From Nitratireductor pacificus pht-3B (GTDB lineage Bacteria > Pseudomonadota > Alphaproteobacteria > Rhizobiales > Rhizobiaceae), in NCBI RefSeq assembly GCF_000300335.1, contig NZ_AMRM01000014.1, positions 1 through 64,000 on the forward strand: a DNA stretch of 64,000 nt, given 5' to 3'. Each line of letters begins with the position of its first letter. Position 1 is the stretch's first letter. The notes under the pieces are model-generated. The model did no database searches. It was not told the origin of the DNA and saw nothing but the letters and a program-made list of their open reading frames with translations. This document shows, in pieces, positions 44,105-54,028 of this stretch. The position numbers and the translations under genes were made by a program.

Positions 44105-44194
44105 TGGCGGAGGGAGTGGGATTCGAACCCACGGTGGACTCGCGCCCACGCCGGTTTTCAAGACCGGTGCCTTAAACCGCTCGGCCATCCCTCC
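44105..44194 (-). tRNA. tRNA-Ser (anticodon UGA)
   Basis: A 90-base serine tRNA with encoded CCA. The acceptor arms GGAGGGA and TCCCTCC pair, the anticodon stem CCGGT/ACCGG encloses the loop CTTGAAA, giving anticodon TGA (44160-44158), and the T-loop GGTTCGAATCC is standard. The long variable arm of serine tRNAs is present (GTGGGCGCGAGTCCAC). It reads UCA and other UCN codons. Confidence 0.97.
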
Positions 44195-44479
44195 GGCTGA
44201 CGGCTGTATGCTTCAAGCCCTGCGCCTTTTCAAGGCAAAACGCGGGGAAGGACGCGGGCTGGGGCGCGGGATCTTGCGCATTTTGTGGCGCGCCCGCCTA
44301 CTTCCCGCCACAAATGATTTACACGGTAATAAGAGATTATGTACCAGTATGCGACCGGGATGCGGAGGGCGTCCCGTCGTATTTGCATCTGAAGACCGGG
44401 TTACCGGATATTTTTCGCCTGGATGGGGATTTCCTGCGCCGATGAATGATTGTTCGACGTCTCGACTGGATTCGGGCGC

Positions 44480-45721
44480 ATGAGCCTGCGGATATCTTCG
44501 AGCCCCGCCGGCGCGCGCCGCTTATCGGTGACGGTCATGGCCGCCGCCTGCGCGGCTCTCGTCTCGGCCTGTTCATCCACGACGCCGAAAGTCGCAGTCA
44601 GCAAGAAACCCACCAAGGAATATTTCGCCGAATCGGAATACGGCGTCAAAGCCAGTCCGCGCGTCACCTCCGTCCGTTCCAACCTGCCGCGCGGCGGCGG
44701 GCGCTATCAGGTCGGCAAGCCTTATCAGATCAAGGGGCGCTGGTATCATCCCGCCGAAGATCCCGACTACAAGAAGGTCGGCATGGCATCCTGGTACGGC
44801 GATGCCTTCCACGGGCGGCTGACGGCAAACGGCGAAGTCTATGACATGACGCATCTGACCGCCGCGCATCCGACGATGCCTCTGCCCAGCTATGCGCGCG
44901 TCACCAACATGAAGAACGGCAGTTCGGTCCTCGTCCGCGTCAACGATCGCGGACCCTTTGCGCACAACCGCGTCATCGACCTGTCGAAACGCGCTGCGGA
45001 AATGCTCGACTACACCCATTCGGGCATCGCCGAGGTGCAGGTGGAATATGTGGGCCGCGCGCCGCTCGAGGGCCAGGACGACCAGTATCTCCTGGCGTCC
45101 TATCGCCCGGGCGGCGCTGCTCCGGACCCGTCCGACGGCCTTCCGACCGGTGTCATGATCGCCATAAACGGCACGACCCCGACCGCCACGCTTCCCGGCG
45201 TCAGGGCGGCCGATGCCTTCGCCAGCCAGCCGGGCCTGGCGCCGCCCGCGCCCCTGCCGGTCGCTGCCGGTGGGGAGCAGGCGGTGCTTCCCGCGCTCGG
45301 CCCCATCGTTCCGGATCGCCCACGGACCGTCTCGCCGGCAGAGAGCGACGCGACCGATGTGGCACTTCTGTCCTATGCGGACCGGCGCATCTGGAACGCT
45401 TCGACGCCGTTCGACGCCGTGTTGCAGCCGGAACTGACGGCGAACGCCGTGGCGGAATGGTGGAACGGCCGCGCTATGGCGGGAGAGGAGGCCGGGCAGG
45501 CCTATCTGAACGCCGGAAGCTGGACCTCGCGCACCGAAGCCGAAGCGCAGGCCGAGCGCCTGAAAGGTGTCGGCAGGGTTGCCCTGCAGAGCGCCGTGGA
45601 GCCCGGCGGCCAGACCTATTTCACCGTCAGCGTCATGCCCGACGGCCGGATGGATCTGGACCGCATGCTGGAAACAGCATGGGCGGCGGGCGCACAGGAT
45701 GCCTTCGTGGTGCGGCAGTAG
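44480..45721 (+). CDS. rlpA: Septal ring lytic transglycosylase RlpA
   Basis: About 413 residues with a lipoprotein signal whose lipobox ends LVSAC (C31). A double-psi beta-barrel follows at about residues 100-190 with MASWYGDAFHGRLTANGEVYD and VRVNDRGPFAHNRVIDLSKRAAEML, the RlpA core that cleaves denuded peptidoglycan. A Pro/Ala-rich linker leads to a C-terminal SPOR domain (about 335-413; YLNAGSWTSRTEAEAQAERL). It acts at the division septum in the outer envelope. ATG 44480 is chosen for the signal; a TTG 30 bases upstream is possible. The dac gene follows. Confidence 0.9.
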   Translation: MSLRISSSPAGARRLSVTVMAAACAALVSACSSTTPKVAVSKKPTKEYFAESEYGVKASPRVTSVRSNLPRGGGRYQVGKPYQIKGRWYHPAEDPDYKKVGMASWYGDAFHGRLTANGEVYDMTHLTAAHPTMPLPSYARVTNMKNGSSVLVRVNDRGPFAHNRVIDLSKRAAEMLDYTHSGIAEVQVEYVGRAPLEGQDDQYLLASYRPGGAAPDPSDGLPTGVMIAINGTTPTATLPGVRAADAFASQPGLAPPAPLPVAAGGEQAVLPALGPIVPDRPRTVSPAESDATDVALLSYADRRIWNASTPFDAVLQPELTANAVAEWWNGRAMAGEEAGQAYLNAGSWTSRTEAEAQAERLKGVGRVALQSAVEPGGQTYFTVSVMPDGRMDLDRMLETAWAAGAQDAFVVRQ

Positions 45722-45835
45722 CGCACAGTCAAAAGCCGCGGACCGTTAAACTTTGTCGCTTTATTTCGTGCGGAACTGTTGATCGCCGCGCGCCGAAACC
45801 TGTACCATCGGCGGGTGGATAGGACCCCGGGGCGT

Positions 45836-47014
45836 ATGGTGTACAGGTGGAATTTCAACGGGTTGCTTGCCGCGGCGCTTGTCGTGCTGCTGTTCGGCGC
45901 GCAGTCGGCATCGGCGCAGCTCTTCGAGACGCGCGCCAAACAGGCCTTCATGATCGATGCCGAAACCGGCACCGTTCTGTTCTCCAAGGAAGCCGACGCG
46001 CGGATCCCACCGGCCTCGCTCGCCAAGCTGATGACGATGGAGGTCGTCTTCAATGCGATCAAGAGTGGCCGGCTGACCCTCAACGACGCCTTCTATGTCA
46101 GCGAGCATGCCTGGCGCACCGGCGGAGCCATATCAGGCACGTCGACCATGTTCGCCGAGATCAAGTCCTCCGTGCCGCTGGAAGCGCTGATCCAAGCGGT
46201 CATCGTGCAGTCGGCGAATGACGGCTGCATCATCATCGCCGAGGGCATGGCTGGTTCCGAGGAAAACTTTGCCCGGCTGATGACCGAACGCGCCCGCACT
46301 ATCGGCCTGACGGATTCGGTTTTCGTCAACGCGACCGGCCTGCCGGCGGAGGGTCAGCATGTGACGATGCGCGACCTCGTCCGGCTCAGCGCGCATATCT
46401 GGCGCGAGTATCCGGAATTCTACAAATACTACGCCCAGGAAGCCTTCACCTGGAACAAGATCCTGCAGCGCAACCGCAATCCGCTGTTGCGCATGGACAT
46501 CGGCGCTGAGGGCATGAAGACCGGCTTCACCGAGGAGACGGGCTACGCGATCGTCGGCGCCGTGCATCGCGGCGACCGGCGTCTGTTCGTCGCGATGAGT
46601 GGGCTGTCGAGCGAAAGCGAGCGCGCCGAGGAAGCCCGCAAGATGCTCGACTGGGGCATCCGCGCCTTCGAGCGGACGGAGATCTTTGCCGCCGGCGAGA
46701 CCATCGGCCGCGTTTCCGTGTTCGGCGGCGAGCAACCGGATCTGGCCCTGCGGGCGGAAGGCCCGATCGCGATCTTCAAGCCGATCACCGAGGCCGACCG
46801 ACTGGTCGCCCGTATCGTCTACCAGGGACCGGTCCCGGCGCCCGTCGCGGCGGGAACGCGGATCGGCACGCTAAAAGTCTGGATCGGCGACACGCTCAGC
46901 CAGGAAACACCCCTCTACGCCGCCGAGGACGTTGCCGTCGGCACGCTGTCGGACAGGGCGATGGACGCGGTCGGCGAATTGCTGGTCGGCTGGCTGCGCA
47001 AGTATCGTTCCTGA
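45836..47014 (+). CDS. D-alanyl-D-alanine carboxypeptidase (PBP5/6, DacC/DacF type)
   Basis: 392 residues with a signal peptide (hydrophobic residues 8-26). The three penicillin-binding motifs are present: S61-L-A-K64, S126-A-N128 and K228-T-G230. The C-terminal beta domain of PBP5 (residues 290-375) precedes an amphipathic anchor VGELLVGWLRKY. It trims the terminal D-alanine from peptidoglycan stem peptides in the periplasm. The ATG is preceded by GGGGCGT; a TTG start 57 bases upstream cannot be excluded. Confidence 0.92.
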   Translation: MVYRWNFNGLLAAALVVLLFGAQSASAQLFETRAKQAFMIDAETGTVLFSKEADARIPPASLAKLMTMEVVFNAIKSGRLTLNDAFYVSEHAWRTGGAISGTSTMFAEIKSSVPLEALIQAVIVQSANDGCIIIAEGMAGSEENFARLMTERARTIGLTDSVFVNATGLPAEGQHVTMRDLVRLSAHIWREYPEFYKYYAQEAFTWNKILQRNRNPLLRMDIGAEGMKTGFTEETGYAIVGAVHRGDRRLFVAMSGLSSESERAEEARKMLDWGIRAFERTEIFAAGETIGRVSVFGGEQPDLALRAEGPIAIFKPITEADRLVARIVYQGPVPAPVAAGTRIGTLKVWIGDTLSQETPLYAAEDVAVGTLSDRAMDAVGELLVGWLRKYRS

Positions 47015-47142
47015 TGCATCCGGCGGGCAATCGCGTGTTGAGAAGCCGGGGCGCGGCGTGGACCTTTGTTCCCCGACGGCCTAAGTAGGAGGCGAGGGCT
47101 GCCGGCGCGCATGGACGGCCGCCGACGAACGGGGAGCTTACC

Positions 47143-47814
47143 TTGCCGCGCGGTTTCTTCATCACATTCGAGGGGGGCGAGGGGGCTGGCAAGTCGACGC
47201 AGATCGGCCGGCTGGCGGAAAGCCTGCGCGCCGATGGACGCGAGGTGATCGTGACCCGCGAGCCCGGCGGATCGCCCGGCGCCGAGGCCGTGCGCCACGT
47301 GCTCCTGTCGGGCGCTGCCGAACCCTTCGGCCAGTCGATGGAGGCGATCCTGTTCGCCGCCGCCCGCTCCGACCATGTCGAGCAGGTGATCCGGCCGGCG
47401 ATCGAGCGCGGTGCCGATGTGCTGTGCGACCGGTTCCTCGATTCCTCGCGCGTCTATCAGGGCGTCACCGGCGATCTCGATCCCGCCTTCATGCGCAATC
47501 TTGAACGCGTCGCCATCAACGGCATGCTGCCGGATCTGACGGTCATCCTGGACATCGATCCTGAGGAGGGGCTGCGGCGCGCCGGCGCGCGGCGCAGCGC
47601 CGAGGAAGCGCCCGACCGTTTCGAGAAGGAGACGCTGGCCATCCATCGCCGCCGGCGAAAAGCCTTTCTCGAGATCGCCAAGGCAGAGCCGGGTCGCTGT
47701 GTGGTGGTGGATGCATCGCTCGAGCCCGACAGGGTGGCGACGAGCGTGCTGAAGGCGGCGCGCGGCGCCATCGCCGGCGAAACGGCCGCCGCCGGCCGAC
47801 GGAGCAACGCCTGA
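47143..47814 (+). CDS. tmk: Thymidylate kinase
   Basis: 223 residues. The P-loop [11 protein letters not shown] is at residues 9-19, the DR(F/Y) motif is seen as [14 protein letters not shown] and the lid region as [16 protein letters not shown]. It phosphorylates dTMP to dTDP. The start is TTG at 47143 with GGGGAG six bases upstream. The stop overlaps the start of holB by one base (TGATG), a pair conserved in alphaproteobacteria. Confidence 0.95.
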   Translation: MPRGFFITFEGGEGAGKSTQIGRLAESLRADGREVIVTREPGGSPGAEAVRHVLLSGAAEPFGQSMEAILFAAARSDHVEQVIRPAIERGADVLCDRFLDSSRVYQGVTGDLDPAFMRNLERVAINGMLPDLTVILDIDPEEGLRRAGARRSAEEAPDRFEKETLAIHRRRRKAFLEIAKAEPGRCVVVDASLEPDRVATSVLKAARGAIAGETAAAGRRSNA

Positions 47815-48884
47815 TGTTCGAGCGGATCGCGCCGGAACGCTTCGACACGCTGCCGGACATTCCCGAGCCGGCCGAGAATCCGCTTCTCGTCGGGCATTCC
47901 GAGGCTGCAACCATGCTCGCCGGGGCCTACCGGGCAGGCAAGCTCCATCACGGACTGCTGTTTGCCGGGCCGCCCGGCATCGGCAAGGCGACGCTGGCCT
48001 TTCACCTGGCGCATCATCTTTTCACGCATCCCGACCCGTCCAACGCGCCCGGACACCTGACGGCGCCCGATGCGGCGGGGCAGGCGTTCCGCCTGATCGC
48101 CCAGGACGTACACCCCTCGCTGCTGCACCTGACCCGGCCCTATGTCGAGCGTGACAAGAAATTCAAGACCGTCATCACGGTCGACGAAATCCGCCGGATC
48201 CAGCGCTTCCTCTCGCTGACGCCGCACGATGGCGGCTATCGCGTGGTGATCGTCGATCCCGCCGACGACATGAATGTCAGCGCCGCCAACGCCCTGCTGA
48301 AGAGCCTGGAAGAGCCGCCACCGCGCACGGTCTTCATCCTCATCGCCCATTCGCCGGGCCGTCTCCTGCCGACCATTCGCTCGCGCTGCCAGGTCATCCG
48401 ACTACAGCCGCTCGGCGACGACGCGCTTGGCGGCCTGCTCGGCGCACTCGGCGCAGCCGATGGCGGCGACGGTCAGGCCGTTGCCGCGCATGCAGGCGGC
48501 AGCGTCCGCAATGCCATCCTGCTTTCCCAGTTCGGCGGCGCGGAGATCACGAGCGTCCTGCAACGCCTGGTCGAGGCGCGCGGCGCGTTCGACAGTACCG
48601 AGGCGCTGCGCCTGGGCGACGCGGTCAGCGGCCGTGAACGCGACGTACAGTTCGCCATCTTCAACCGCGCCGTGCTGGACATGATCGCGGAGCGCGCTTC
48701 GGCCTTTGCCGCCGCCGGCGATGCAGAAGCCGCCGCCGGCGCGGCCGATCTGTGGGAAGAGACCAACGCGGCGATCCGCGACGCCGAAACCTACAATCTC
48801 GACCGCAAGCAGCACGTGGCCGGGCTGGCCGCCAGGCTGCACGCCGCTTTCCGGACCGGAGACCCACGCCGCACTGGCATGTGA
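47814..48884 (+). CDS. holB: DNA polymerase III subunit delta'
   Basis: 356 residues of the AAA+ clamp-loader family. Walker A is GPPGIGKAT (residues 52-60). The delta' arginine-finger region is INGHSPGR-like as LIAHSPGRLLPTIRSRCQ, with SANALLKSLEEPP before it. It works with DnaX and HolA to load the beta clamp. The N-terminal region is longer than in E. coli, as is common in alphaproteobacteria. It is translationally coupled to tmk. Confidence 0.93.
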   Translation: MFERIAPERFDTLPDIPEPAENPLLVGHSEAATMLAGAYRAGKLHHGLLFAGPPGIGKATLAFHLAHHLFTHPDPSNAPGHLTAPDAAGQAFRLIAQDVHPSLLHLTRPYVERDKKFKTVITVDEIRRIQRFLSLTPHDGGYRVVIVDPADDMNVSAANALLKSLEEPPPRTVFILIAHSPGRLLPTIRSRCQVIRLQPLGDDALGGLLGALGAADGGDGQAVAAHAGGSVRNAILLSQFGGAEITSVLQRLVEARGAFDSTEALRLGDAVSGRERDVQFAIFNRAVLDMIAERASAFAAAGDAEAAAGAADLWEETNAAIRDAETYNLDRKQHVAGLAARLHAAFRTGDPRRTGM

Positions 48885-48974
48885 GGGCGCGATGCGGTAT
48901 TGCGCTGTTGAATTTCGTCCAACGACGGTCCGAACAGTCCGACCGAGCATCACTAAGCCTGGAAACTCCCCCGC

Positions 48975-50534
48975 ATGGCCCGCGAAAAGTTCTACATCAC
49001 CACACCGATCTTCTATCCCAACGGCAAGCCGCATATCGGCCATGCCTACACCGTGATCGCCACCGACGCGATGGCGCGGTTCCAGCGCCTGGACAACAAG
49101 GATGTGTTCTTTCTCACCGGCACCGACGAGCACGGGCTGAAGATGCAGCAGACGGCCGACAAGGAGGGCGTCGCGCCGCTGGCGCTCGCCGACCGTAATG
49201 CCGCCGTGTTCCGCAGCATGGTCGAAGCCGTCGGCGGCTCCAACGACCAGTTCATCCGCACCACCGAGGAGCGTCACAGGCGCGCCAGCCAGGCCATCTG
49301 GCAGAAGATGGCCGACAATGGCGACATCTATCTCGACCGCTATTCCGGCTGGTACTCGGTGCGCCAGGAGGCCTATTTCGACGAGAGCGAGACCACGATC
49401 GGCGAGGACGGCGTGCGCCGCGAGCCGCTCGGCTCGCCGGTCGAGTGGAACGAGGAGGAAACCTATTTCTTCCGCCTCTCGGCCTATCAGGAGCGCCTTC
49501 TGGCGCATTACGAGGCCAATCCCGATTTCATCGGTCCGGTCGAGCGCCGCAACGAGGTGATGAGCTTCGTCCGCTCGGGCCTGCGCGACCTGTCGATCTC
49601 GCGCTCCACCTTCAACTGGGGCATCCCGGTGCCGGGCGACGAGAAGCACGTCATGTATGTCTGGGTCGACGCGCTCACCAACTACATCACCGCCGCCGGC
49701 TATCCCGACACCGATGCCGCGAGTTGGTCCTGCTGGCCGGCCGACGTGCACGTCATCGGCAAGGACATCGTCCGCTTCCACGCCGTCTACTGGCCGGCCT
49801 TCCTGATGTCGGCCGGGATTCCGCTGCCGAAGCGGGTCTATGCGCACGGCTTCCTGTTCAACCGCGGCGAGAAGATGTCGAAATCCGTCGGCAACGTCGT
49901 CGATCCCTTCGCGCTCATCGAGCATTATGGGCTCGACCAGGTGCGCTATTTCTTCCTGCGCGAAGTGCCCTTCGGACAGGATGGCAGCTACAGCCACGAC
50001 GCCATCGTCAACCGGTCGAACGCGGACCTCGCCAACGATCTCGGCAATCTCGCGCAGCGCTCGCTGTCGATGATCGCCAAGAACTGCGGCGGCAAGGTGC
50101 CCGAGAAGGGGACGCTGGAAGACGTGGATCTCGCCATTCTGGCCGCCGCCGATGCGGCGCTCGGCGCAGCGCGCAAGGCCATGGGCAACCAGGCGATCCA
50201 CACCGCGCTCGCCGCCATCTTTGCCGTCGTCGCCGAGGCGAACCGTTACTTCGCCGGCCAGGAGCCCTGGTCGCTGAAGAAGACGGACCCCGCGCGCATG
50301 GAGACCGTGCTCTACACCACGGCGGAAGTCGTCCGCCGTGTCGCGATCCTCTGCCAGCCCTTCATTCCGGGATCGGCCGCCAAGCTGCTCGACCTGCTCG
50401 CAGTCCCCGTTGATAAGCGCAGCTTCCAGGAAGTTGCGGATGCGGCCGCCCTCGTTTCCGGACAGGAGCTTCCGGCGCCGCAACCGGTGTTTCCGCGCTA
50501 TGTCGAGGAAAAGAAGGAAGGCGAGGGGGCCTGA
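48975..50534 (+). CDS. metG: Methionyl-tRNA synthetase
   Basis: 519 residues, the short form without a C-terminal tRNA-binding extension. The class I signatures are PHIGHAYT (H20-H23) and [10 protein letters not shown] near residue 300. The insert between them, [15 protein letters not shown], lacks the zinc-binding cysteine pairs found in E. coli MetG, so it is the zinc-free type. It charges tRNA-Met in the cytoplasm. The next gene follows after five bases. Confidence 0.96.
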   Translation: MAREKFYITTPIFYPNGKPHIGHAYTVIATDAMARFQRLDNKDVFFLTGTDEHGLKMQQTADKEGVAPLALADRNAAVFRSMVEAVGGSNDQFIRTTEERHRRASQAIWQKMADNGDIYLDRYSGWYSVRQEAYFDESETTIGEDGVRREPLGSPVEWNEEETYFFRLSAYQERLLAHYEANPDFIGPVERRNEVMSFVRSGLRDLSISRSTFNWGIPVPGDEKHVMYVWVDALTNYITAAGYPDTDAASWSCWPADVHVIGKDIVRFHAVYWPAFLMSAGIPLPKRVYAHGFLFNRGEKMSKSVGNVVDPFALIEHYGLDQVRYFFLREVPFGQDGSYSHDAIVNRSNADLANDLGNLAQRSLSMIAKNCGGKVPEKGTLEDVDLAILAAADAALGAARKAMGNQAIHTALAAIFAVVAEANRYFAGQEPWSLKKTDPARMETVLYTTAEVVRRVAILCQPFIPGSAAKLLDLLAVPVDKRSFQEVADAAALVSGQELPAPQPVFPRYVEEKKEGEGA

Positions 50535-50539
50535 GCCGG

Positions 50540-51328
50540 ATGCTGGTCGACAGCCACTGCCATCTCGATTTCGCCGACTTCGACGACGAGCGCCCCGCCA
50601 TCCTGGAACGCGCCCGCGCGGCCGGCGTCGGGCTGATGGTGACGATCTCGACGCGGGTCCGCCAGTTCGAGCGGGTGCGGGCCATCGCGGACGCCCATGA
50701 AAACGTGTTCTGCTCGGTCGGCACCCATCCGCACAATGCCGACGAGGAGCTCGACGTCACGGCCGAGGACCTCATCAGGCTTGCCGAGCACCCGAAGGTC
50801 GTCGCCATCGGCGAGGCAGGTCTCGACTATCACTACGACAAGGCGCCCCGCGCCGCGCAGGCCGAGGGGCTGCGTACCCATATCGCGGCGGCGCGCCAGA
50901 GCGGCCTGCCGCTGGTGATCCACGCGCGCGCCGCCGACGACGACATGATCGCCATCCTCGAGGAGGAGACGGGGAAGGGGGCTTTCCCCTTTATCCTGCA
51001 CTGCTTCTCATCCGGCGCGGCACTGGCTGTCGCCGGCGTGCGGCTGGGCGGCTACGTGTCCTTCTCGGGCATCCTGACCTTCAGGAATTCGCAGGAACTG
51101 CGCGACATCGCGGCGACCGTGCCGCATGACCGCCTGCTGGTCGAAACGGATGCGCCCTATCTGGCGCCGGTGCCGAAGCGCGGCAAGCGCAACGAACCGG
51201 CCTTCGTCGCCCATACCGCCCAGGTGCTCGCCGAGACGGTCGGCCTCGATCCGGCGGCGCTTGCCGCAACCACTACCGACAATTTCTTCCGCCTGTTCTC
51301 CAAGGTGCCGCGGAGCCTCTTTCCGTGA
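50540..51328 (+). CDS. TatD-family metal-dependent hydrolase
   Basis: 262 residues with TatD signatures: LVDSHCHLDF (H6, H8), VGTHPHNADE, AIGEAGLDYHY, LHCFSSGAAL and LLVETDAPYLAP. TatD proteins are metal-dependent nucleases of the amidohydrolase fold. The stop overlaps the start of the next gene by four bases. The order metG-tatD-MBL is conserved in related bacteria. Confidence 0.93.
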   Translation: MLVDSHCHLDFADFDDERPAILERARAAGVGLMVTISTRVRQFERVRAIADAHENVFCSVGTHPHNADEELDVTAEDLIRLAEHPKVVAIGEAGLDYHYDKAPRAAQAEGLRTHIAAARQSGLPLVIHARAADDDMIAILEEETGKGAFPFILHCFSSGAALAVAGVRLGGYVSFSGILTFRNSQELRDIAATVPHDRLLVETDAPYLAPVPKRGKRNEPAFVAHTAQVLAETVGLDPAALAATTTDNFFRLFSKVPRSLFP

Positions 51329-52134
51329 GCGACCGCCTGCGTCTGACGATCCTCGGCTGCGGCTCGTCGCCGGGTACGCCGCGCATCACCGGTGAGTGGG
51401 GCGCCTGTGATCCGGAGAACCCGAGGAACCGGCGGCGGCGCTGTGCCGCCATGATCGAGCGCATCGCGGCGGATGGCGGCGTCACCCGTGTCGCGATCGA
51501 CACGGGGCCGGATTTCCGCGAACAGATGATCGATGCCCGCGTCACCAGGCTCGACGCCGTGGTCTACACCCATCCGCACGCCGACCACATCCACGGCATC
51601 GACGATCTGCGCGGCTTCGTCCTGAACCAGCGCCGCCTGATGGACATCTATGCGGACCAACCGACGCTCGCGCGCCTGCGCGACGCCTTCGGCTACTGTT
51701 TCGAAACGCCGCCCGGCAGCAGCTATCCGCCGATCCTCAAGGCGCATGCCATCGGCCACGAGGATGATTTCACGATCACGGGAGAGGGCGGTCCGCTGAC
51801 CTTCACGCCGCTGCCGCAGATCCACGGCGACATCCTGTCGCTCGGCTTCCGCATCGGCGGCATCGCCTATTGCCCCGATGTCAGCGATTTTCCCGGCGAG
51901 ACGGCCCCGCTGATCGCCGATGCCGAGATTCTGGTGATCGACGCCCTGCAATATCAGACGCATCCCAGCCATTTCTCGCTGGACCAGGCGCTCGGCTGGA
52001 TCGCCCGGCTTGCGCCGCGCCGCGCCGTGCTGACCCACATGCATATCCCGCTCGACTACGCGACCGTGCTGCGCGAAACTCCGGACCATGTCGAACCGGC
52101 CTATGACGGCATGATATTGGAAGTTTCCATTTAA
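51325..52134 (+). CDS. MBL-fold metallohydrolase (PhnP-like)
   Basis: 269 residues. The metal motif THPHADHIHG gives H83, H85, D87 and H88, and LTHMHIPLDY near the end supplies the last ligands. The beginning ILGCGSSPGTPRITGEWGACDPENPRNRRRRCA matches PhnP-type phosphodiesterases. It probably cleaves a cyclic phosphodiester or nucleotide-like substrate; the exact substrate is open. Confidence 0.88.
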   Translation: MSDRLRLTILGCGSSPGTPRITGEWGACDPENPRNRRRRCAAMIERIAADGGVTRVAIDTGPDFREQMIDARVTRLDAVVYTHPHADHIHGIDDLRGFVLNQRRLMDIYADQPTLARLRDAFGYCFETPPGSSYPPILKAHAIGHEDDFTITGEGGPLTFTPLPQIHGDILSLGFRIGGIAYCPDVSDFPGETAPLIADAEILVIDALQYQTHPSHFSLDQALGWIARLAPRRAVLTHMHIPLDYATVLRETPDHVEPAYDGMILEVSI

Positions 52135-52208
52135 AATCAGCATGTTATGCTGACATCATGAGAAATGTCCAAACAGCTCGATATCCGACTGAAAAACAAG
52201 AGGAATCC

Positions 52209-52679
52209 ATGAGCAAGAGCATCAGCCGCGTCCAATCCGCCGCCGACCGGGCCGGCCTTGCGATCGACATCAGACGCATGGGTGAATCGACCCGCACCGC
52301 CGAGGAAGCCGCCAGCCAGTGCGGCTGCAGCGTCGCGCAGATCGTCAAGTCGCTGATCTTCCAGGGCGAAGACAGCGCAAGCCTTTATCTGTTTCTGGTG
52401 TCGGGCGCGCATCAGCTCGACCTCGACAAGGCTGCCGGGATCGCCGGCGAAGCACTGAAGCGCGCCGATCCGCGCCGCATCCGCGACGAAACGGGTTTTG
52501 CCATCGGCGGCGTTTCGCCGCTCGGCCAGCCGGACGGCGTACGCAGGTTCGGCGACAGGACGCTGCTTGGTTTCGACGTGGTCTGGGCGGCGGCGGGCGC
52601 GCATGACGCCGTGTTCGCCGCCGAACCGGGCGCTCTGTTCCGCGCGGCCGGCGTGTCGGAAGCCGACCTGACGGCCTGA
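52209..52679 (+). CDS. YbaK/EbsC-family aminoacyl-tRNA deacylase
   Basis: 156 residues of the YbaK/ProX editing family (SISRVQSAADRAG, CSVAQIVKSLIFQGEDSASLYLFLVSG, AIGGVSPLG, LLGFDVVWAAAG). Family members hydrolyse misacylated tRNAs such as Cys-tRNA(Pro) or Ala-tRNA(Pro). GAGGA lies just upstream of ATG 52209. The 221 bp after it contain no gene that can be recognised. Confidence 0.88.
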   Translation: MSKSISRVQSAADRAGLAIDIRRMGESTRTAEEAASQCGCSVAQIVKSLIFQGEDSASLYLFLVSGAHQLDLDKAAGIAGEALKRADPRRIRDETGFAIGGVSPLGQPDGVRRFGDRTLLGFDVVWAAAGAHDAVFAAEPGALFRAAGVSEADLTA

Positions 52680-52900
52680 GGTGCATGCGCAGGCGTCGGA
52701 GTCCGTTGGGCGCAAGATGCATCACCGACAGACGCGCGGGACGCGGGGCATGATGCCAGATGCAGCGTCAGGACCGCAAACGCAGTTTCTGGCAGTGCGC
52801 GTCGCACCGTATTGTTCCATAATCTATCTTATGCAACTTTCCGATATGCCAGCGCCCGTGTGCCTTCATCTCTCCGCGTGTGCCTCGCACGGCTGAGCGC

Positions 52901-53368
52901 CTACTCCTGATGCCAGCCTTCGATGCTCCATCCAGTCAGACTCTCGGCTTCGTCCCGGGAGACCGAGCGAACAGGCTGAATGAACGTCCAGACGTGCCCT
53001 TCCGGATCACGCGCGCGATAGATGCGGTCACCATAGACCTGATCCTCAGGCTCCTGCAGGATTTCGGCACCCGCCCGCCGCGCTGTGTCGCAATGCTGAT
53101 CGAGGCCGTAGCGCAGCTTGATATAGAGGACCTGCGTGTTCTTCGCGCCGACTGATGCCGGGCTCGCAATATAGGACGCCCACTCCGAATCCACGACGAT
53201 ATAGGCGTCCTCCATGCGCATTTCGGAGTGGACAAGCACGCCGTCGCGATCCCGCACCTCAATGTGGCGCTCGAATCCGAAAGCGTGCTCGAGCCAGTCC
53301 AGCGCCGCGACCGGGTCACGATAAAAAACACCGGCGCCGAGCGTGGAGCGTCTAAAAGGGTCGTTCAT
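52901..53368 (-). CDS. VOC (glyoxalase/bleomycin-resistance) family protein
   Basis: 155 residues with the VOC pattern: GAGVFYRDPVAALDWLEHAFGFE at the start, EMRMEDAYIVV in the middle, and GDRIYRARDPEGHVWTFIQ near the end, the last matching PhnB-like members. The fold binds a metal or small ligand. No operon partner is present, and its substrate is unknown. Confidence 0.85.
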   Translation of the reverse strand: MNDPFRRSTLGAGVFYRDPVAALDWLEHAFGFERHIEVRDRDGVLVHSEMRMEDAYIVVDSEWASYIASPASVGAKNTQVLYIKLRYGLDQHCDTARRAGAEILQEPEDQVYGDRIYRARDPEGHVWTFIQPVRSVSRDEAESLTGWSIEGWHQE

Positions 53369-53512
53369 GCCGCTTCATCCAGCAATGATATACACCTGTG
53401 AAATGCCGCGATGCGGCTTTCATTTGAAATCTTTATCGCGCTGCGATGAAACGCCGAAAGAGTTTGGCATGGAGATCTGCAAATGCCACCCCTGCCCCTC
53501 GCCAAGCGGTTT

Positions 53513-53968
53513 CTAAGTCCTCCTCGATGCACTCTCGACAGCGCCGGCGCGGGGTTTGACCGAGCGATCCTCATTGTCCTGGCCGGTCTCGAGCTGGTGC
53601 AGGATCGGGCAGTGCGGGCGGTGATCGCCCCGGCAGGACCGGATCAGCACGGTCAGCGTCTGAACCATGTCCTGGAGACCGGCGATCTTTCTCTCCAATT
53701 CCCGGACATGCCCTTCCGCCAGACGCTTGACCTCCGAACTCTGCCGGGCATCGTCGCGCCAGAGCCCCAGCAGATTGCCGATCTCGGCCACCGAGAAGCC
53801 GAGGTCGCGCGCGCGGCGGATGAAGCGAAGCATATGGACATCGGTGTCGGAATAGTCGCGATAGCCGGACTCCGTACGATCCGCCCTGGGGATCAACCCG
53901 TTCTGCTCATAGTAACGGATCATCTTGGACGAAACGCCCGATGCGCTCGATGCGCGTCCGATGTTCAT
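53513..53968 (-). CDS. cueR: Copper-responsive MerR-family regulator CueR/HmrR
   Basis: 151 residues. The N-terminal winged helix is NIGRASSASGVSSKMIRYYE. The copper-binding loop has C112 and C120 with seven residues between (SCRGDHRPHCPIL), and S77 in RQSSEVKRL marks the Cu(I)-type rather than mercury-type sensor. It twists promoters with long spacers when bound to Cu(I). GGGAG lies seven bases before ATG 53968; two other starts overlap. It is downstream of copA on the same strand and probably acts on 56578-56664. Confidence 0.93.
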   Translation of the reverse strand: MNIGRASSASGVSSKMIRYYEQNGLIPRADRTESGYRDYSDTDVHMLRFIRRARDLGFSVAEIGNLLGLWRDDARQSSEVKRLAEGHVRELERKIAGLQDMVQTLTVLIRSCRGDHRPHCPILHQLETGQDNEDRSVKPRAGAVESASRRT

Positions 53969-54028
53969 CATCACACTCCCGAAAAAGCTCCGGCAACCGG
54001 CCCTATATAGGGCGGCTGCCGGGCGTTG

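Noticed and set aside
42966-44194. Possible integration site at tRNA-Ser with an island to its left
   Set aside because: No integrase, no insertion sequence and no direct repeat of the tRNA end was seen. The organosulfur genes may still have been acquired, but the sequence gives no direct sign.
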